Assembly: GCF_042659465.1 (NCBI RefSeq)
Contig: NZ_JBHSSW010000004.1
Location: forward strand, 1-64,000
Reading direction: 5' to 3'
DNA: 64,000 nucleotides
Source of the DNA: Ponticaulis profundi
GTDB taxonomy: Bacteria; Pseudomonadota; Alphaproteobacteria; Caulobacterales; Hyphomonadaceae
Shown in pieces: positions 41,855 to 51,978 of this stretch. The notes below the pieces were generated by a model. The model was not told where the DNA came from. It did no database searches and was given only the letters and a program-made list of their open reading frames with translations. The translations under genes were made by a program, and so were the position numbers. The stretch's first letter is position 1. Each line of letters opens with the position of its first letter.

Positions 41855-42670
41855 TTAGTCAGCGAACGCCTTTTCGATAACGAATTGCGCAGGCGTCGCG
41901 TTAGAACCTTCAACAAGGCCGGCTTCCTCGCAAAGGGCTTTGGTGTCCTGCAACATGGCCATCGAACCGCAGATCATGACGCGATCTGTTTCAGGGTTCA
42001 GTGGCGGAACGCCCAGATCTTCAAACAGTTTTCCAGACTTGATGAGGTCAGTGATACGCCCCTGACGCGGATAGTCTTCGCGTGTGGCTGAGTTGTACAG
42101 ACGGAATTGGTGCGCATACTCGTCGCAAAGCGGGTCGTCTTTCAGGCCTGCCGCCAGTTCCTCGCCATATGCAAGCTCTGCCACTTCGCGGCAGGTTTGC
42201 GTCAGAATGACTTCATCAAACTTCTGATACGTTTCCGGATCGCGCATCAGGCTGGCGAAAGGCGCAACGCCTGTGCCTGTTGAGAACATATAGAGGCGCT
42301 TGCCTGGTACCAGAGCGTCATGCACGAGCGTGCCGGTTGGCTTCTTGCCGAGCAGAACTTTATCGCCTGGTTTGATATCACCGAGGCGAGAAGTCAGCGG
42401 ACCGTCCGGAACCTTGATCGAGAAGAATTCCAGTTCCTCATCCCATGCAGGGCTCGCAATAGAGTAAGCGCGCAGAAGCGGTTTGCCGTCTTCCCTTGGC
42501 AGACCGATCATCACGAATTCACCCGAGCGGAAACGGAAAGTTGGTGGACGTTCAATCCGGAATTTGAACAGCCGGTCCGTATAGTGGTGGACGGACAGCA
42601 CTTCCTGTTCGGTCGGCGCGTTCGGGCTGACTTTCTTCGGCGGATTACCTGCGGTCTGTGTCACGCTCAA
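41855..42670 (-). CDS. fpr: Ferredoxin--NADP reductase
   Basis: A 271-aa flavoprotein when started at TTG 42670; an ATG at 42736 gives 22 extra residues (MHKRICVVRSQLIKVRNLK...) that lack family similarity. FAD motif RAYSIAS follows FRSGEFVMIGL, and the NADP site is MFSTGTGVAPFASLMRDPETY. The C-terminus AFVIEKAFAD-like end (PAQFVIEKAFAD) is the subclass I/II bacterial Fpr form. It exchanges electrons between NADPH and ferredoxin or flavodoxin. Lying beside the LysR regulator and the sulfite reductase operon, it may supply electrons to CysI. Confidence 0.9.
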   Translation of the reverse strand: MSVTQTAGNPPKKVSPNAPTEQEVLSVHHYTDRLFKFRIERPPTFRFRSGEFVMIGLPREDGKPLLRAYSIASPAWDEELEFFSIKVPDGPLTSRLGDIKPGDKVLLGKKPTGTLVHDALVPGKRLYMFSTGTGVAPFASLMRDPETYQKFDEVILTQTCREVAELAYGEELAAGLKDDPLCDEYAHQFRLYNSATREDYPRQGRITDLIKSGKLFEDLGVPPLNPETDRVMICGSMAMLQDTKALCEEAGLVEGSNATPAQFVIEKAFAD

Positions 42671-42780
42671 TGTTTCTTCTTTCAAGTTGCGAACTTTTAT
42701 CAACTGGCTTCTAACCACGCATATGCGTTTGTGCAACGAGGCATCAAGTCACGCTGCGGTGAAAGGCTTTGTGAGATTAG

Positions 42781-43713
42781 CTAAACTCCGACGATTTCGT
42801 CGCGAACAGCTTCAGCCTTCAGCCATTTGATAAAGGTCCGTGCTTCAATAGTTTGTGTGCGTCCGCGCGGCCACACAATGTGATACGCGAAATCAATGAC
42901 GGTTGAGCCGTCAGCAAAGGGAGCCACCAGACGTCCGGATGCCAGATCGGCCGCTGCAATCGCTTTTTTCGCAAGCGCAACGCCGCGCCCTGTAGCAGCG
43001 GCCTCAATCACCAGAACAGCCTGGTTGAAACGCGGGCCGCGCGTCGCATCAACATCCTCGACGCCGCGCGCTCGCAGCCAGCTGGTCCAGTCAGGGCAGG
43101 AAGGGTCTTTTTCAGGGCTCTCATCGTGCAAAAGCGTATGCCGGGCGAGATCAGCCGGGCGATTGATGGCATCCGGGCCTTCCATCAGGCGCGGAGAGCA
43201 GACCGGCAAGACCGTCTCTTCGAGTAGTTTTTCTGATTTCAGGCCTTCATAGACACCGCGGCCATAGCGAATGGCGAGGTCGGTATCGGCGGTGTTGAAG
43301 TCCGTCAGCCCCATATCCGCCGAAACCCAGGCCTCGATTTCAGGGTGTTCCTGATGAAACCGGTCGAGCTTTGGCGCCAGCCATTTCGTGGCGAAGCTTG
43401 GTGCACAGGAGATCATCACCTTACCCTTGCGCGCCGGGGCACGCATGATCCTGCCAGCCTCGATCAGTTTATCGAAAGCTTCCCGTACCATGGGCAGGGC
43501 AGCCTGCGCCGCATCGGTCAGCAATACCTGTCTGCCCGTGCGTTTAAAAAGCGGCACATTCGTGTATTCTTCCATCAAACGAATTTGCTGACTGATGGCA
43601 CCAGGTGTTACATCAAGCTCGTCAGCTGCCTTGGTGAAGGACAGATGTCTGGCGGCGGCTTCAAACGCTTTCAGCGCATTCAGCGGCGGCAGGCGATCTT
43701 TGGAGTCAGGCAT
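42781..43713 (-). CDS. LysR family transcriptional regulator (GcvA-like)
   Basis: A 310-aa regulator. The winged HTH (residues ~10-68) reads LPPLNALKAFEAAARHLSFTKAADELDVTPGAISQQIRLMEEY, close to GcvA/AmpR-type proteins. The remainder is the type-2 periplasmic-binding-like sensor domain (CAPSFATKWLAPKLDRF). It is divergent from cysG with a 169-bp shared intergenic region carrying dyads, so it probably controls the sulfur operon, and may autoregulate and affect fpr downstream of it. CysB/Cbl also belong to this family, but this protein is not CysB-like in sequence. Confidence 0.9.
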   Translation of the reverse strand: MPDSKDRLPPLNALKAFEAAARHLSFTKAADELDVTPGAISQQIRLMEEYTNVPLFKRTGRQVLLTDAAQAALPMVREAFDKLIEAGRIMRAPARKGKVMISCAPSFATKWLAPKLDRFHQEHPEIEAWVSADMGLTDFNTADTDLAIRYGRGVYEGLKSEKLLEETVLPVCSPRLMEGPDAINRPADLARHTLLHDESPEKDPSCPDWTSWLRARGVEDVDATRGPRFNQAVLVIEAAATGRGVALAKKAIAAADLASGRLVAPFADGSTVIDFAYHIVWPRGRTQTIEARTFIKWLKAEAVRDEIVGV

Positions 43714-43790
43714 GTTATGATCAGGCTCCTGAGTGAGCTATGGCGGTACGCGAAATGCCCTGAAGCTGCCATAGGCTAGGATGAGAATAT

Positions 43791-43850
43791 CTAACAAGTC
43801 GTCTTAGAGGTGTCACCTTGTGGTAATTTTGCAAGTTGCCATTTTCGCAA
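43791..43850. promoter_or_regulatory. Candidate LysR operator region
   Basis: Three dyads lie in the divergent intergenic region: CTAA 43791-43794 with TTAG 43804-43807; a perfect odd palindrome AGGTGTCACCT at 43808-43818; and TTGC-N7-GCAA at 43836-43850, whose inner T and A fit the T-N11-A pattern of LysR sites. The last one is 33 bp upstream of the cysG start. Confidence 0.45.
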
Positions 43851-43882
43851 TGAGCTCAAAACCTAGGAATTAAGAGGCAATT

Positions 43883-45280
43883 TTGGACCTGTTTCCTGTC
43901 TTCTTCGGAACAAAAGACGTCTCCGTCGTCGTTGTCGGCGGTGGTGAGAACGCACGTCGCAAGGTTCGATTGCTCGCGAAAACCCACGCACACATTCATG
44001 TTTGCGCTGATCAGCTTGCGCCTGCCTTTGCAGATGAATTCCAGGGACGCATCGAGACAGCCCCGTTCGAACACCTGTCAGAGCTTCTAAACGACGCAAA
44101 ATTCGTCATCGTCGCATTGGAAGAGGACGACCGGCTTGAGGCCGTTCTGGCGGATGTGAGAGCGGCACGCTTGCCTGTGAACGTTGTCGACCGTCCGGAG
44201 CTTTGTGACTTTACCGTTCCGAGCATTCTGGATCGTGGCAGTGTTGTCGGAGCGATTGCAACCGGGGGTGCGGCGCCTGTTCTGGCACGGAAGATCCGCG
44301 CACAGCTTGAGGCGCTCATGCCGAAGCGTCTCGGTGATCTTGCAGATTTTGCCCGGAGTTTTCGCGGTGCTGTGAAGTCCCGCTTTGCTGATGAAGCTGA
44401 CCGAAAATCATTCTGGGAAAAGGTTTTCTCTGGTCCGATTGCCGACAAGGTGCTTGCGGGTGAAACCGACGATGCACGTATGGGCATGCTGCGCGAGCTT
44501 GAGGAGACCAGCAACAAACAAGGCGTTGTTCACATTGTCGGCGCGGGTCCGGGTGATCCGGAGCTTCTGACGCTGAAAGCGCTGCGCGTGTTGCAGGATG
44601 CTGACATTGTTTTTTACGACAAGTTGGTTGGTGACGGTGTGATGGACCTCGTGCGCCGTGACGCTGAACGTATCAGCGTTGGAAAGAGCAAGGGCAATCA
44701 TTCTGTTCCGCAGCCGCAAATCCATGAGTATCTCATTGAAGCGGCGCGCGCCGGTAAACGTGTTGTGCGTCTGAAAGGCGGCGACCCGTTTATTTTCGGT
44801 CGCGGCGGCGAGGAATTGCTGGCCCTGCGGGAAGCTGGAATTGATGCATATGTCGTTCCGGGCATTTCATCAGCGCTCGGCTGCGCCGCGAGTACCGGTG
44901 TGCCGCTGACGCATCGAAATCTGGCGCAGTCTGTGACGTTCGTTACGGGGCACGCCAAGAATGGTGAAGCGCCGGATCTCGACTGGCCATCTCTGGCACG
45001 CGCCAATCAGACCGTCGTGGTCTATATGGGCGTCGGAACGGCGCCGGATATCCAGAAACACCTGATCGAGGCTGGGCGGTCGGCTCTGACGCCGGTTCTG
45101 GTCGTCGAAAATGGCACACGCGACAATGAGGTCCGGGCAACCGGGCGCCTCGAACATTTATCCGAACTGATCGAAACACGCGGAATTCGCGGGCCTGCGC
45201 TTCTCATCATTGGTGAGGTGGCAAGCCTGTCAGAAGACGCAATCGCTGAAGCACAAACCTTGTTGGAACACGCCGCATGA
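43883..45280 (+). CDS. cysG: Siroheme synthase CysG
   Basis: A 465-aa multifunctional enzyme turning uroporphyrinogen III into siroheme. Residues ~1-205 are the NAD-dependent precorrin-2 dehydrogenase/ferrochelatase (VVVVGGGENARRKVRLL; NVVDRPELCDFTVPSI). Residues ~212-460 are the SAM-dependent uroporphyrinogen methyltransferase (VGAGPGDPELLTLKALRVL, RLKGGDPFIFGRGGEE, VPGISSALGCAASTGVPLTHR). The start is TTG at 43883 behind AAGAGG. It supplies the siroheme needed by CysI in the same operon; its stop overlaps the next gene by 4 bp. Confidence 0.95.
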   Translation: MDLFPVFFGTKDVSVVVVGGGENARRKVRLLAKTHAHIHVCADQLAPAFADEFQGRIETAPFEHLSELLNDAKFVIVALEEDDRLEAVLADVRAARLPVNVVDRPELCDFTVPSILDRGSVVGAIATGGAAPVLARKIRAQLEALMPKRLGDLADFARSFRGAVKSRFADEADRKSFWEKVFSGPIADKVLAGETDDARMGMLRELEETSNKQGVVHIVGAGPGDPELLTLKALRVLQDADIVFYDKLVGDGVMDLVRRDAERISVGKSKGNHSVPQPQIHEYLIEAARAGKRVVRLKGGDPFIFGRGGEELLALREAGIDAYVVPGISSALGCAASTGVPLTHRNLAQSVTFVTGHAKNGEAPDLDWPSLARANQTVVVYMGVGTAPDIQKHLIEAGRSALTPVLVVENGTRDNEVRATGRLEHLSELIETRGIRGPALLIIGEVASLSEDAIAEAQTLLEHAA

Positions 45281-45588
45281 CCTCTGTTCGTCCTAAACTC
45301 TCTCCTGATACGCCAAAAGTCATCACCGCATGGGATGTGCGCACTGGTGTCACGGTCTATCGCACGTCCAGGCCGGACTGGTCTGAAAGCCTGAGCGATG
45401 CAGCCATCCTCAAGGGAGAGGACGCCGAAAGCGCACTTGCCGCGGCCAAGGAAGAAGAGACACTTGTGCTCGATCCTTATGTCATGGAAGTGACGGAAGA
45501 TGGCGCTGTGAATGGTCGTGAAACCCTGCGCGAAAGCATTCGGGCGCGCGGGCCGACGACACACCCTGAGTATCACAAAACGGTCTGA
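45277..45588 (+). CDS. DUF2849 protein
   Basis: A 103-aa soluble protein of the alphaproteobacterial DUF2849 family, which is typically placed next to cysG and cysI. The pattern PKVITAWDVRTGVTVYRT with DPYVMEVTEDGAVNGRETLRESIRARGPTTHPEY is characteristic. The function is unknown; the constant genome context argues for a role in sulfite reduction or siroheme handling. It starts inside the cysG stop (ATGA). Confidence 0.9.
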   Translation: MTSVRPKLSPDTPKVITAWDVRTGVTVYRTSRPDWSESLSDAAILKGEDAESALAAAKEEETLVLDPYVMEVTEDGAVNGRETLRESIRARGPTTHPEYHKTV

Positions 45589-45597
45589 GATGTGTCC

Positions 45598-46239
45598 ATG
45601 CCACAGCGCGATATTGAAAAACTGACGCTTTACGGAAACACGATTTCCGGCAACTGCATGAAGCCGAAATGGACGGCTGACCTGCTGGGCATTTCGTATG
45701 ACTGGGTCGAGATCGACATTCTCGCCGGCGATACGCAAACCGAAGCCTTTCTGGCGCTCAACCCGGTCGGCCAGGTGCCATTCGCGCGCTGGCCGGATGG
45801 ACGCGTCCTTCCGCAGTCAAATGCTATCATGCTGTATCTTGCCGAAAGCGCGCAAAGCGATCTCATCCCAGTGGACCCGTTCCGCAAGGCTCAGATGATG
45901 AGCTGGTTGTTCTGGGAGCAGTACTCACATGAAACGGCGATCGCTGTGCGTCGCTTTCAGAAGCATTATCTCAAAAAATCTGATGACGAGATCGATCCAA
46001 ATCTTCTGTCCAAAGGGCGCCGTGCGCTCGGCGTGATGGAGATGCAGCTCACCTACACAGACTGGATTGTCGGTGATGAGATGACACTCGCAGATATTGC
46101 TCTGGTTGCTTATACGCGCCTTGCACATGAGGGCGGATTTGACCTGGGCGAGTTCCCATCCGTAGAACGATGGGTCAGTCGTACAGAGCATGCGCTGGGT
46201 ATTGGCCACGCCATGCCGCGCGAGGGAGCAGCATTATGA
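45598..46239 (+). CDS. Glutathione S-transferase family protein
   Basis: A 213-aa protein from the ATG at 45598; a GTG at 45592 is also possible. The N-terminal thioredoxin fold reads LTLYGNTISGNCMKPKWTADLLGI, NPVGQVPF (cis-Pro loop) and LPQSNAIMLYLAES (glutathione-binding SNAI). The C-terminal helical domain contains VGDEMTLADIALVAYTRLAHEGGF with the conserved N-capping Asp. Its position inside the sulfite reductase operon suggests a thiol-related or detoxifying role, or merely shared expression. Substrate unknown. Confidence 0.9.
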   Translation: MPQRDIEKLTLYGNTISGNCMKPKWTADLLGISYDWVEIDILAGDTQTEAFLALNPVGQVPFARWPDGRVLPQSNAIMLYLAESAQSDLIPVDPFRKAQMMSWLFWEQYSHETAIAVRRFQKHYLKKSDDEIDPNLLSKGRRALGVMEMQLTYTDWIVGDEMTLADIALVAYTRLAHEGGFDLGEFPSVERWVSRTEHALGIGHAMPREGAAL

Positions 46240-46592
46240 GCCGTGCAGAAAACAGCATCAATTACATTGAACTTCCGATGACGGACCCGGAGCCGGTCAT
46301 CATGTTTTACGAGACGGTTTTTGGCTGGCATTTTCAGCGCTGGGGCGCTGACTATATCAGCTTTGAAGGCGCAGGCATTGATGGTGGCTTTAACGGGCAG
46401 GACAAACTGCCGGTTTCGAAGCCTGGCACGCTTGTGATCCTCTACTCCAAAGAACTCGAGAAGAAACGAGATCAGATCAAAGCCGCTGGCGGCAAGATCA
46501 TCCGCGACATCTACCCATTCCCGGGTGGACGGCGGTTCCATTTCGAAGACCCCGCCGGCAATGAGCTCGGCGTCTGGTCAGAAAAGGCTTGA
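46236..46592 (+). CDS. VOC (glyoxalase/bleomycin resistance-like) protein
   Basis: A 118-aa single VOC-fold protein. The beta-alpha-beta-beta-beta pattern is visible in INYIELPMTDPEPVIMFYETVFGWHFQ and GGKIIRDIYPFPGGRRFHFEDPAGNELGVW; the last is the usual C-terminal signature. His and Glu residues in RFHFEDPAGNE could bind a metal, but a dimer would be needed for the full site. It starts within the GST stop codon (ATGA) and ends just before cysI, so it is co-translated with the sulfur genes. Function unknown. Confidence 0.88.
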   Translation: MSRAENSINYIELPMTDPEPVIMFYETVFGWHFQRWGADYISFEGAGIDGGFNGQDKLPVSKPGTLVILYSKELEKKRDQIKAAGGKIIRDIYPFPGGRRFHFEDPAGNELGVWSEKA

Positions 46593-46595
46593 TAC

Positions 46596-48246
<1,651 letters not shown>

Positions 48247-48260
<14 letters not shown>

Positions 48261-48693
48261 GAACGGAAAGATCGAAACGAACACGCACGGTGAAGTGCTG
48301 ACCCTGACGCCATTCCTTGAAATGGCCGGAGCAGACCCTGAAGACGCACGCAGCGTGCGTCTGATGCCGGATGATGATCCAATGGCGCTGGAACCATTTC
48401 TGGGCCAGCTGGAAGTCATTGAGATCAGCTTCCCGCGCTATGCTGACGGGCGCGGCTACAGCCAGGCACAGCTTTTGCGTCGTCGTCTCGGCTATAAAGG
48501 CGAGTTGCGCGCCGTGGGTGACGTGCTGCGCGATCAGCTCCTCAACATGATCCGGTCCGGCTTCGATGCGTTTGAGCTCAAGTCTGAAGATGCGGCAGAG
48601 GCCTTCCTTGCGGCGTCTCAGGAATATTCAGACTTTTACCAGCCCGCTGCCGACGGTCACAAAAGCGTGTTTGCCCGTCGCCACAGTGCCTGA
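48247..48693 (+). CDS. DUF934 protein
   Basis: A 148-aa protein matching DUF934: SVRLMPDDDP, IEISFPRYADGRGYSQAQLLRRRLGYKGELRAVGDVLRDQL and FDAFEL followed by EYSDFYQP. The motif F-x-D-GR-Y/G-S-xA is the family hallmark. It is almost always next to cysI in alpha- and gammaproteobacteria, but its biochemical role is unknown. It begins inside cysI behind GGAGGCG. It closes the operon; the cysH gene that usually follows is not here. Confidence 0.92.
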
Positions 48694-48736
48694 TTGCGGC
48701 TGAGCAACCAATTCCTGCCCCATTCGTTTTCTATAC

Positions 48737-48765
48737 AACCAGCTCTGGTATAATCAGAGCTGGTT
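48737..48765. promoter_or_regulatory. Dyad enclosing a TATAAT box
   Basis: An 11-bp perfect inverted repeat, AACCAGCTCTG at 48737-48747 with CAGAGCTGGTT at 48755-48765, flanks the 7-nt loop GTATAAT. The loop holds an exact -10 hexamer at 48749-48754. It can be an operator overlapping the promoter of the next gene or a hairpin closing the cys operon; no T run follows it. Confidence 0.5.
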
Positions 48766-48791
48766 GAAACCGTACTGGGAAGGGAGACAAA

Positions 48792-49511
48792 ATGGTCTGG
48801 TGGATCTTGCCCGGTGCCGTTGGCTTGTTCGGCGTCATCATCCTTCTTACGGCGTTTGGAAGTTTCGGAAAATTCCGGCTCATGGCTGGCACGACACGCC
48901 TGTTATCAGGCGGTGGTGTCCTGGCGCTTGCTGGCTTTCTCTCAATGCTTGGCCTCAATTTACAGACCTATTCGCGCCTCACGCATGAACAGACCATCGC
49001 GACCATTGATGTCGCCTATCTGGAGCCGCAGTTTTATCTCGCGAATGTACGACTGGCCCATGAAGTGCAGCCAAGGCCGTACGAAGTGCGCGGCGATGAG
49101 ATCGAGTTCAAGGCGCGGATCATCAAATGGTCACCCTGGGCGAACATCATCGGCTATGACGCGGTCTATCGTCTGGATCGACTGGCTGGACAGTACACCG
49201 ACATACAGGAAGATCTTCAGAAACCGCGAACGGTCTATCGGCTTCACGATGAGCGCGGGGTGGATACCTTCGAGCTGGTCAAGAAGCGGGGCGGCTGGCT
49301 GAAGGCGGTCGATGCTTATTATGGCTCCGGAACCTATGTGCCGATGATTGCCGGGGCGTCTTACGAAATCATCATGACGCAGAATGGCCTCATCGCGCGA
49401 CCTCTGAACGAAGCGGCCCGCAAAGGGCTGCACGACTGGGTTCCGCGACGTGACGCGGCACCTGCATCTCCGGTGACGTCTTTGATGGACAAAGATCAGC
49501 TTGCCGAATAG
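48792..49511 (+). CDS. Hypothetical membrane-anchored protein
   Basis: A 239-aa protein. Two TM helices lie at residues ~3-23 and ~37-56. They are followed by a soluble domain of about 180 residues with mixed beta strands (YEVRGDEIEFKARIIKWSPWANIIGYDAVYRLDRLAGQY) that would face the periplasm or cytosol. GTYVPMIAGASYEIIMTQNGLIARPLN is the most conserved-looking segment. AAGGGAG lies ahead of the ATG. I recognise no named family. Confidence 0.65.
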   Translation: MVWWILPGAVGLFGVIILLTAFGSFGKFRLMAGTTRLLSGGGVLALAGFLSMLGLNLQTYSRLTHEQTIATIDVAYLEPQFYLANVRLAHEVQPRPYEVRGDEIEFKARIIKWSPWANIIGYDAVYRLDRLAGQYTDIQEDLQKPRTVYRLHDERGVDTFELVKKRGGWLKAVDAYYGSGTYVPMIAGASYEIIMTQNGLIARPLNEAARKGLHDWVPRRDAAPASPVTSLMDKDQLAE

Positions 49512-49535
49512 CGACTGGCGGCTATTCTCCTGCAA

Positions 49536-50159
49536 ATGGGAATCTATAGCCGCTACATTTTGCCATGCCTGATTGATTGCGCCTGTTCGTCCAGGCCGAT
49601 CATGAAGCAGCGCGAAAAAATCATCCCCGACGCGCATGGCCGCGTTCTGGAGGTCGGATGCGGCTCGGGTACCAACTTCTCACTGTATGATCGCAGCAAA
49701 GTCGACACGCTCTTCGCGCTCGAACCGCATGCTGAAATGATCGAGAAGGCACAGAAAAAGCCAGAGCACATGGCAGGTCTCGATATCCGCTTTCTGGAGA
49801 CAGGCGGGGAGGCGGTTCCGCTCGACGACAACAGTATCGATACGGTCATTTTTACATTCACCCTCTGCACCATTCCGGACTGGGCCGGTGCGTTGAAGGA
49901 AGCGCGCCGCGTTTTGAAGCCCGGTGGACGCATTCTGTATTCTGAGCACGGTGGCTCACCGGATGCCGGGGTGGCGAAATGGCAACGTCGGTTTGAACCC
50001 TTGCAAAAGGCACTGGCAGGCGGATGTCATCTGACGCGTGTGCCGACCGATATGCTCGCTCAGACAGGTTTTCGCGTGCAGGAGGGGCACACTATGTATC
50101 TGCCCAACACGCCGAAGATCATGGGGTATGCCTATTGGGGGCAAGCCGTTTCTGCCTGA
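49536..50159 (+). CDS. Class I SAM-dependent methyltransferase
   Basis: A 207-aa Rossmann-fold methyltransferase with motif I VLEVGCGSGTN, motif II FALEPHAEM, motif IV DTVIFTFTLCTIPD and LKPGGRILYSEHG (post-IV), as in the Methyltransf_11/UbiE-like group. The N-terminus (YILPCLIDCACSSRPIMKQREKIIP) recalls membrane-associated methyltransferase-like proteins such as the thiol or metalloid methyltransferases. The substrate is unknown. Its TGA overlaps the next gene's ATG by one base. Confidence 0.9.
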   Translation: MGIYSRYILPCLIDCACSSRPIMKQREKIIPDAHGRVLEVGCGSGTNFSLYDRSKVDTLFALEPHAEMIEKAQKKPEHMAGLDIRFLETGGEAVPLDDNSIDTVIFTFTLCTIPDWAGALKEARRVLKPGGRILYSEHGGSPDAGVAKWQRRFEPLQKALAGGCHLTRVPTDMLAQTGFRVQEGHTMYLPNTPKIMGYAYWGQAVSA

Positions 50160-50986
50160 TGCGAACACCGCCCTATCTCCCTTTTCTGGATGGACCTGCC
50201 CGGGTTGCACCACTTCTGAAGCCGATTCCGATGGAGCGTTGGCTCACGCCGGATACGGAGGCTGAAGCGTGGCTGCCGACGAAGCGAAACCTCATGGAAA
50301 AGGCACGCGATGAGGTGTTTGCGGCGCGCACCTGGGCGGAAGACGCCATGCAGGAAGCGGCAAGGGATATTCACCGCGCCCTGGGGCCAACATCTGTCGA
50401 TCAGCTGATCTTTCCGACCGAGTTTGAAAATGCCTCCGGTCTGATCAGTGATGATGTGTGTGTCATGATCAAGCAGGCCGGAGAATACAAACTCGCCGCC
50501 GCAAGCTTGTGTGCACCGACATTCTGGTCGCTGACGGAAAACATCGGAAAGCCGCTCGCCGGTTTGCACGGGCCCGTGCCAGGCGGCGCGCCTGAGCTCT
50601 CAGACCGCATTAACCGCGTCTTTGATGGTCTGCAGCCGGGCATGGTGCTGGAACGCTTCAACTGGACGGTTCAGTATGGCGCGGAACGTTATACGCCGAC
50701 GGCCGAGCCCATGAAGCTGGCGCTGGCAAATGGTCGGCCCGAAGAAATCGCCCCCGGTCTGCATTTGCGGGTTGAGCGCCAGACGGTCCGCAAGCTCACG
50801 CGAACAGGCGCCGTCCTGTTCTGCATCCGTGTCTGCACCGATCCCTTGTCGCCTATTCTTGCAAATGAAGCGTGGCGGAAAGCGTTCACGGAGAGTTGGA
50901 ACCAGACCGAAGACTCCCTGCGCCGTTATAAGGGCTGGGATCATTATGAGCATGTGATGCGCGCCTGCTTTCTGAAACAGGATTGA
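50159..50986 (+). CDS. Heme-dependent oxidative N-demethylase-like protein (DUF3445)
   Basis: A 275-aa protein of the DUF3445/HODM alpha-subunit family, whose characterised member oxidatively demethylates secondary amines using heme. It begins PYLPFLDGPARVAPLLKPI, the typical start. VMIKQAGEYKLAAASLCAPTFWSLTENIGKPLAGLHGPVPG is the family core, and RFNWTVQYGAERY and RVERQTVRKLTRTGAVLFCIR complete it. The additional subunits of the known HODM complex are not adjacent, so its partner and substrate here are unknown. It is coupled to the methyltransferase gene. Confidence 0.88.
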   Translation: MRTPPYLPFLDGPARVAPLLKPIPMERWLTPDTEAEAWLPTKRNLMEKARDEVFAARTWAEDAMQEAARDIHRALGPTSVDQLIFPTEFENASGLISDDVCVMIKQAGEYKLAAASLCAPTFWSLTENIGKPLAGLHGPVPGGAPELSDRINRVFDGLQPGMVLERFNWTVQYGAERYTPTAEPMKLALANGRPEEIAPGLHLRVERQTVRKLTRTGAVLFCIRVCTDPLSPILANEAWRKAFTESWNQTEDSLRRYKGWDHYEHVMRACFLKQD

Positions 50987-51074
50987 GCGCGAGATATTGC
51001 GAACTGCGCCTGATGATTGTGAAGCCGCCTGAATTCAGTAGATTACGTCACGACTAATCTCGGGGGACATCATC

Positions 51075-51515
51075 ATGAAATATGCCATTGCCATGCTGGT
51101 CGGGGCTTTTGCCTGCTCACATGTCGCTGCCGCTGATGTGTGCGGTCAGCTTGAAACCTTCGCGGCAGCTGTTGAGACGAACACACCAAACGGTCTGACA
51201 GATACGCCTGTTCTGGGCGCGAATGAAACTGAATGTTCCGCGATCATGGGGCTGGAGGAGGTCGGTCTTGGAGGGATGCGCAAAGGCGTCAGTTCCGTAG
51301 AGTGTTATTGGGACAATACGGACGCTGAAACATATAGCTTTGACGATGTGCGCGACATGGCAGGCCATCTTCATGCCTGTCCGGTTCTCTTGTTTGACCG
51401 CCTTGAACAGTATGACGACGCGATCGAGTATAAATTCCGCTATAGTAATCAGACACTGTTTCTGCTCGGAAACGATGAGAGCGGAATGTATCTGAATATC
51501 TTTCGCGTCGAGTGA
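51075..51515 (+). CDS. Secreted hypothetical protein
   Basis: A 146-aa protein with a signal peptide (MKYAIAMLVGAFACSHVAAA, cleaved near residue 20) and four mature cysteines that could form two disulfides. It has a strong ribosome-binding site context (CGGGGGACATC). I recognise no domain; it is probably a small periplasmic protein. The gene stands alone between the HODM-like and EVE-domain genes. Confidence 0.65.
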   Translation: MKYAIAMLVGAFACSHVAAADVCGQLETFAAAVETNTPNGLTDTPVLGANETECSAIMGLEEVGLGGMRKGVSSVECYWDNTDAETYSFDDVRDMAGHLHACPVLLFDRLEQYDDAIEYKFRYSNQTLFLLGNDESGMYLNIFRVE

Positions 51516-51560
51516 TCGCTGAGCCCGTGCGGTCGGCGCGTTGAGCTTTGGAGTTGTCTT

Positions 51561-51974
51561 ATGGCCTATTGGCTTTTCAAATCAGAACCCGATGCCTGGA
51601 GCTGGGATCAGCAGGTCAAGAAGGGAGACGCTGGCGAAGAGTGGGGCGGCGTTCGCAATTATCAGGCACGCAATTTCATGCGTGAGATGAAGATCGGTGA
51701 TCAGGGCTTTTTTTACCATTCCCGGCAGGGCCTCGAGATTGTTGGCATTGTCGAGGTCTGTGCCGAAGCACATCCGGACTCGACGACAGACGACGCGCGA
51801 TGGGAATGTGTAGACATCAAGGCTGTGAAGCCGATGCCGAAGCCGGTCTCCATGAAAAACGTCAAGGCCAACCCGAAACTCGAGGATATGGTTCTGGTGA
51901 AGAACTCTCGTTTGTCTGTTCAACCGGTCAAGCCGGAAGAATGGGAGGAAGTCTGCCGAATGGGTGGGCTCTAA
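51561..51974 (+). CDS. EVE domain protein
   Basis: A 137-aa single-domain protein of the EVE/PUA-like fold: WLFKSEPDAWSWDQ, WGGVRNYQARNFMREMKIGDQGFFYHS, IVGIVEVCAEAHPDST and DIKAVKPMPKPVSMKNV. EVE domains bind modified bases such as 5-methylcytosine derivatives in DNA or RNA. Stand-alone forms like this are common in alphaproteobacteria with unclear roles. Its stop lies 4 bp from the convergent gmhB stop. Confidence 0.93.
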   Translation: MAYWLFKSEPDAWSWDQQVKKGDAGEEWGGVRNYQARNFMREMKIGDQGFFYHSRQGLEIVGIVEVCAEAHPDSTTDDARWECVDIKAVKPMPKPVSMKNVKANPKLEDMVLVKNSRLSVQPVKPEEWEEVCRMGGL

Positions 51975-51978
51975 CGCG

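Noticed and set aside
42671..42736. N-terminal extension of ferredoxin-NADP reductase
   Set aside because: The 22 residues are basic and unlike family N-termini; the TTG at 42670 gives the usual length, though its ribosome-binding site is weak.
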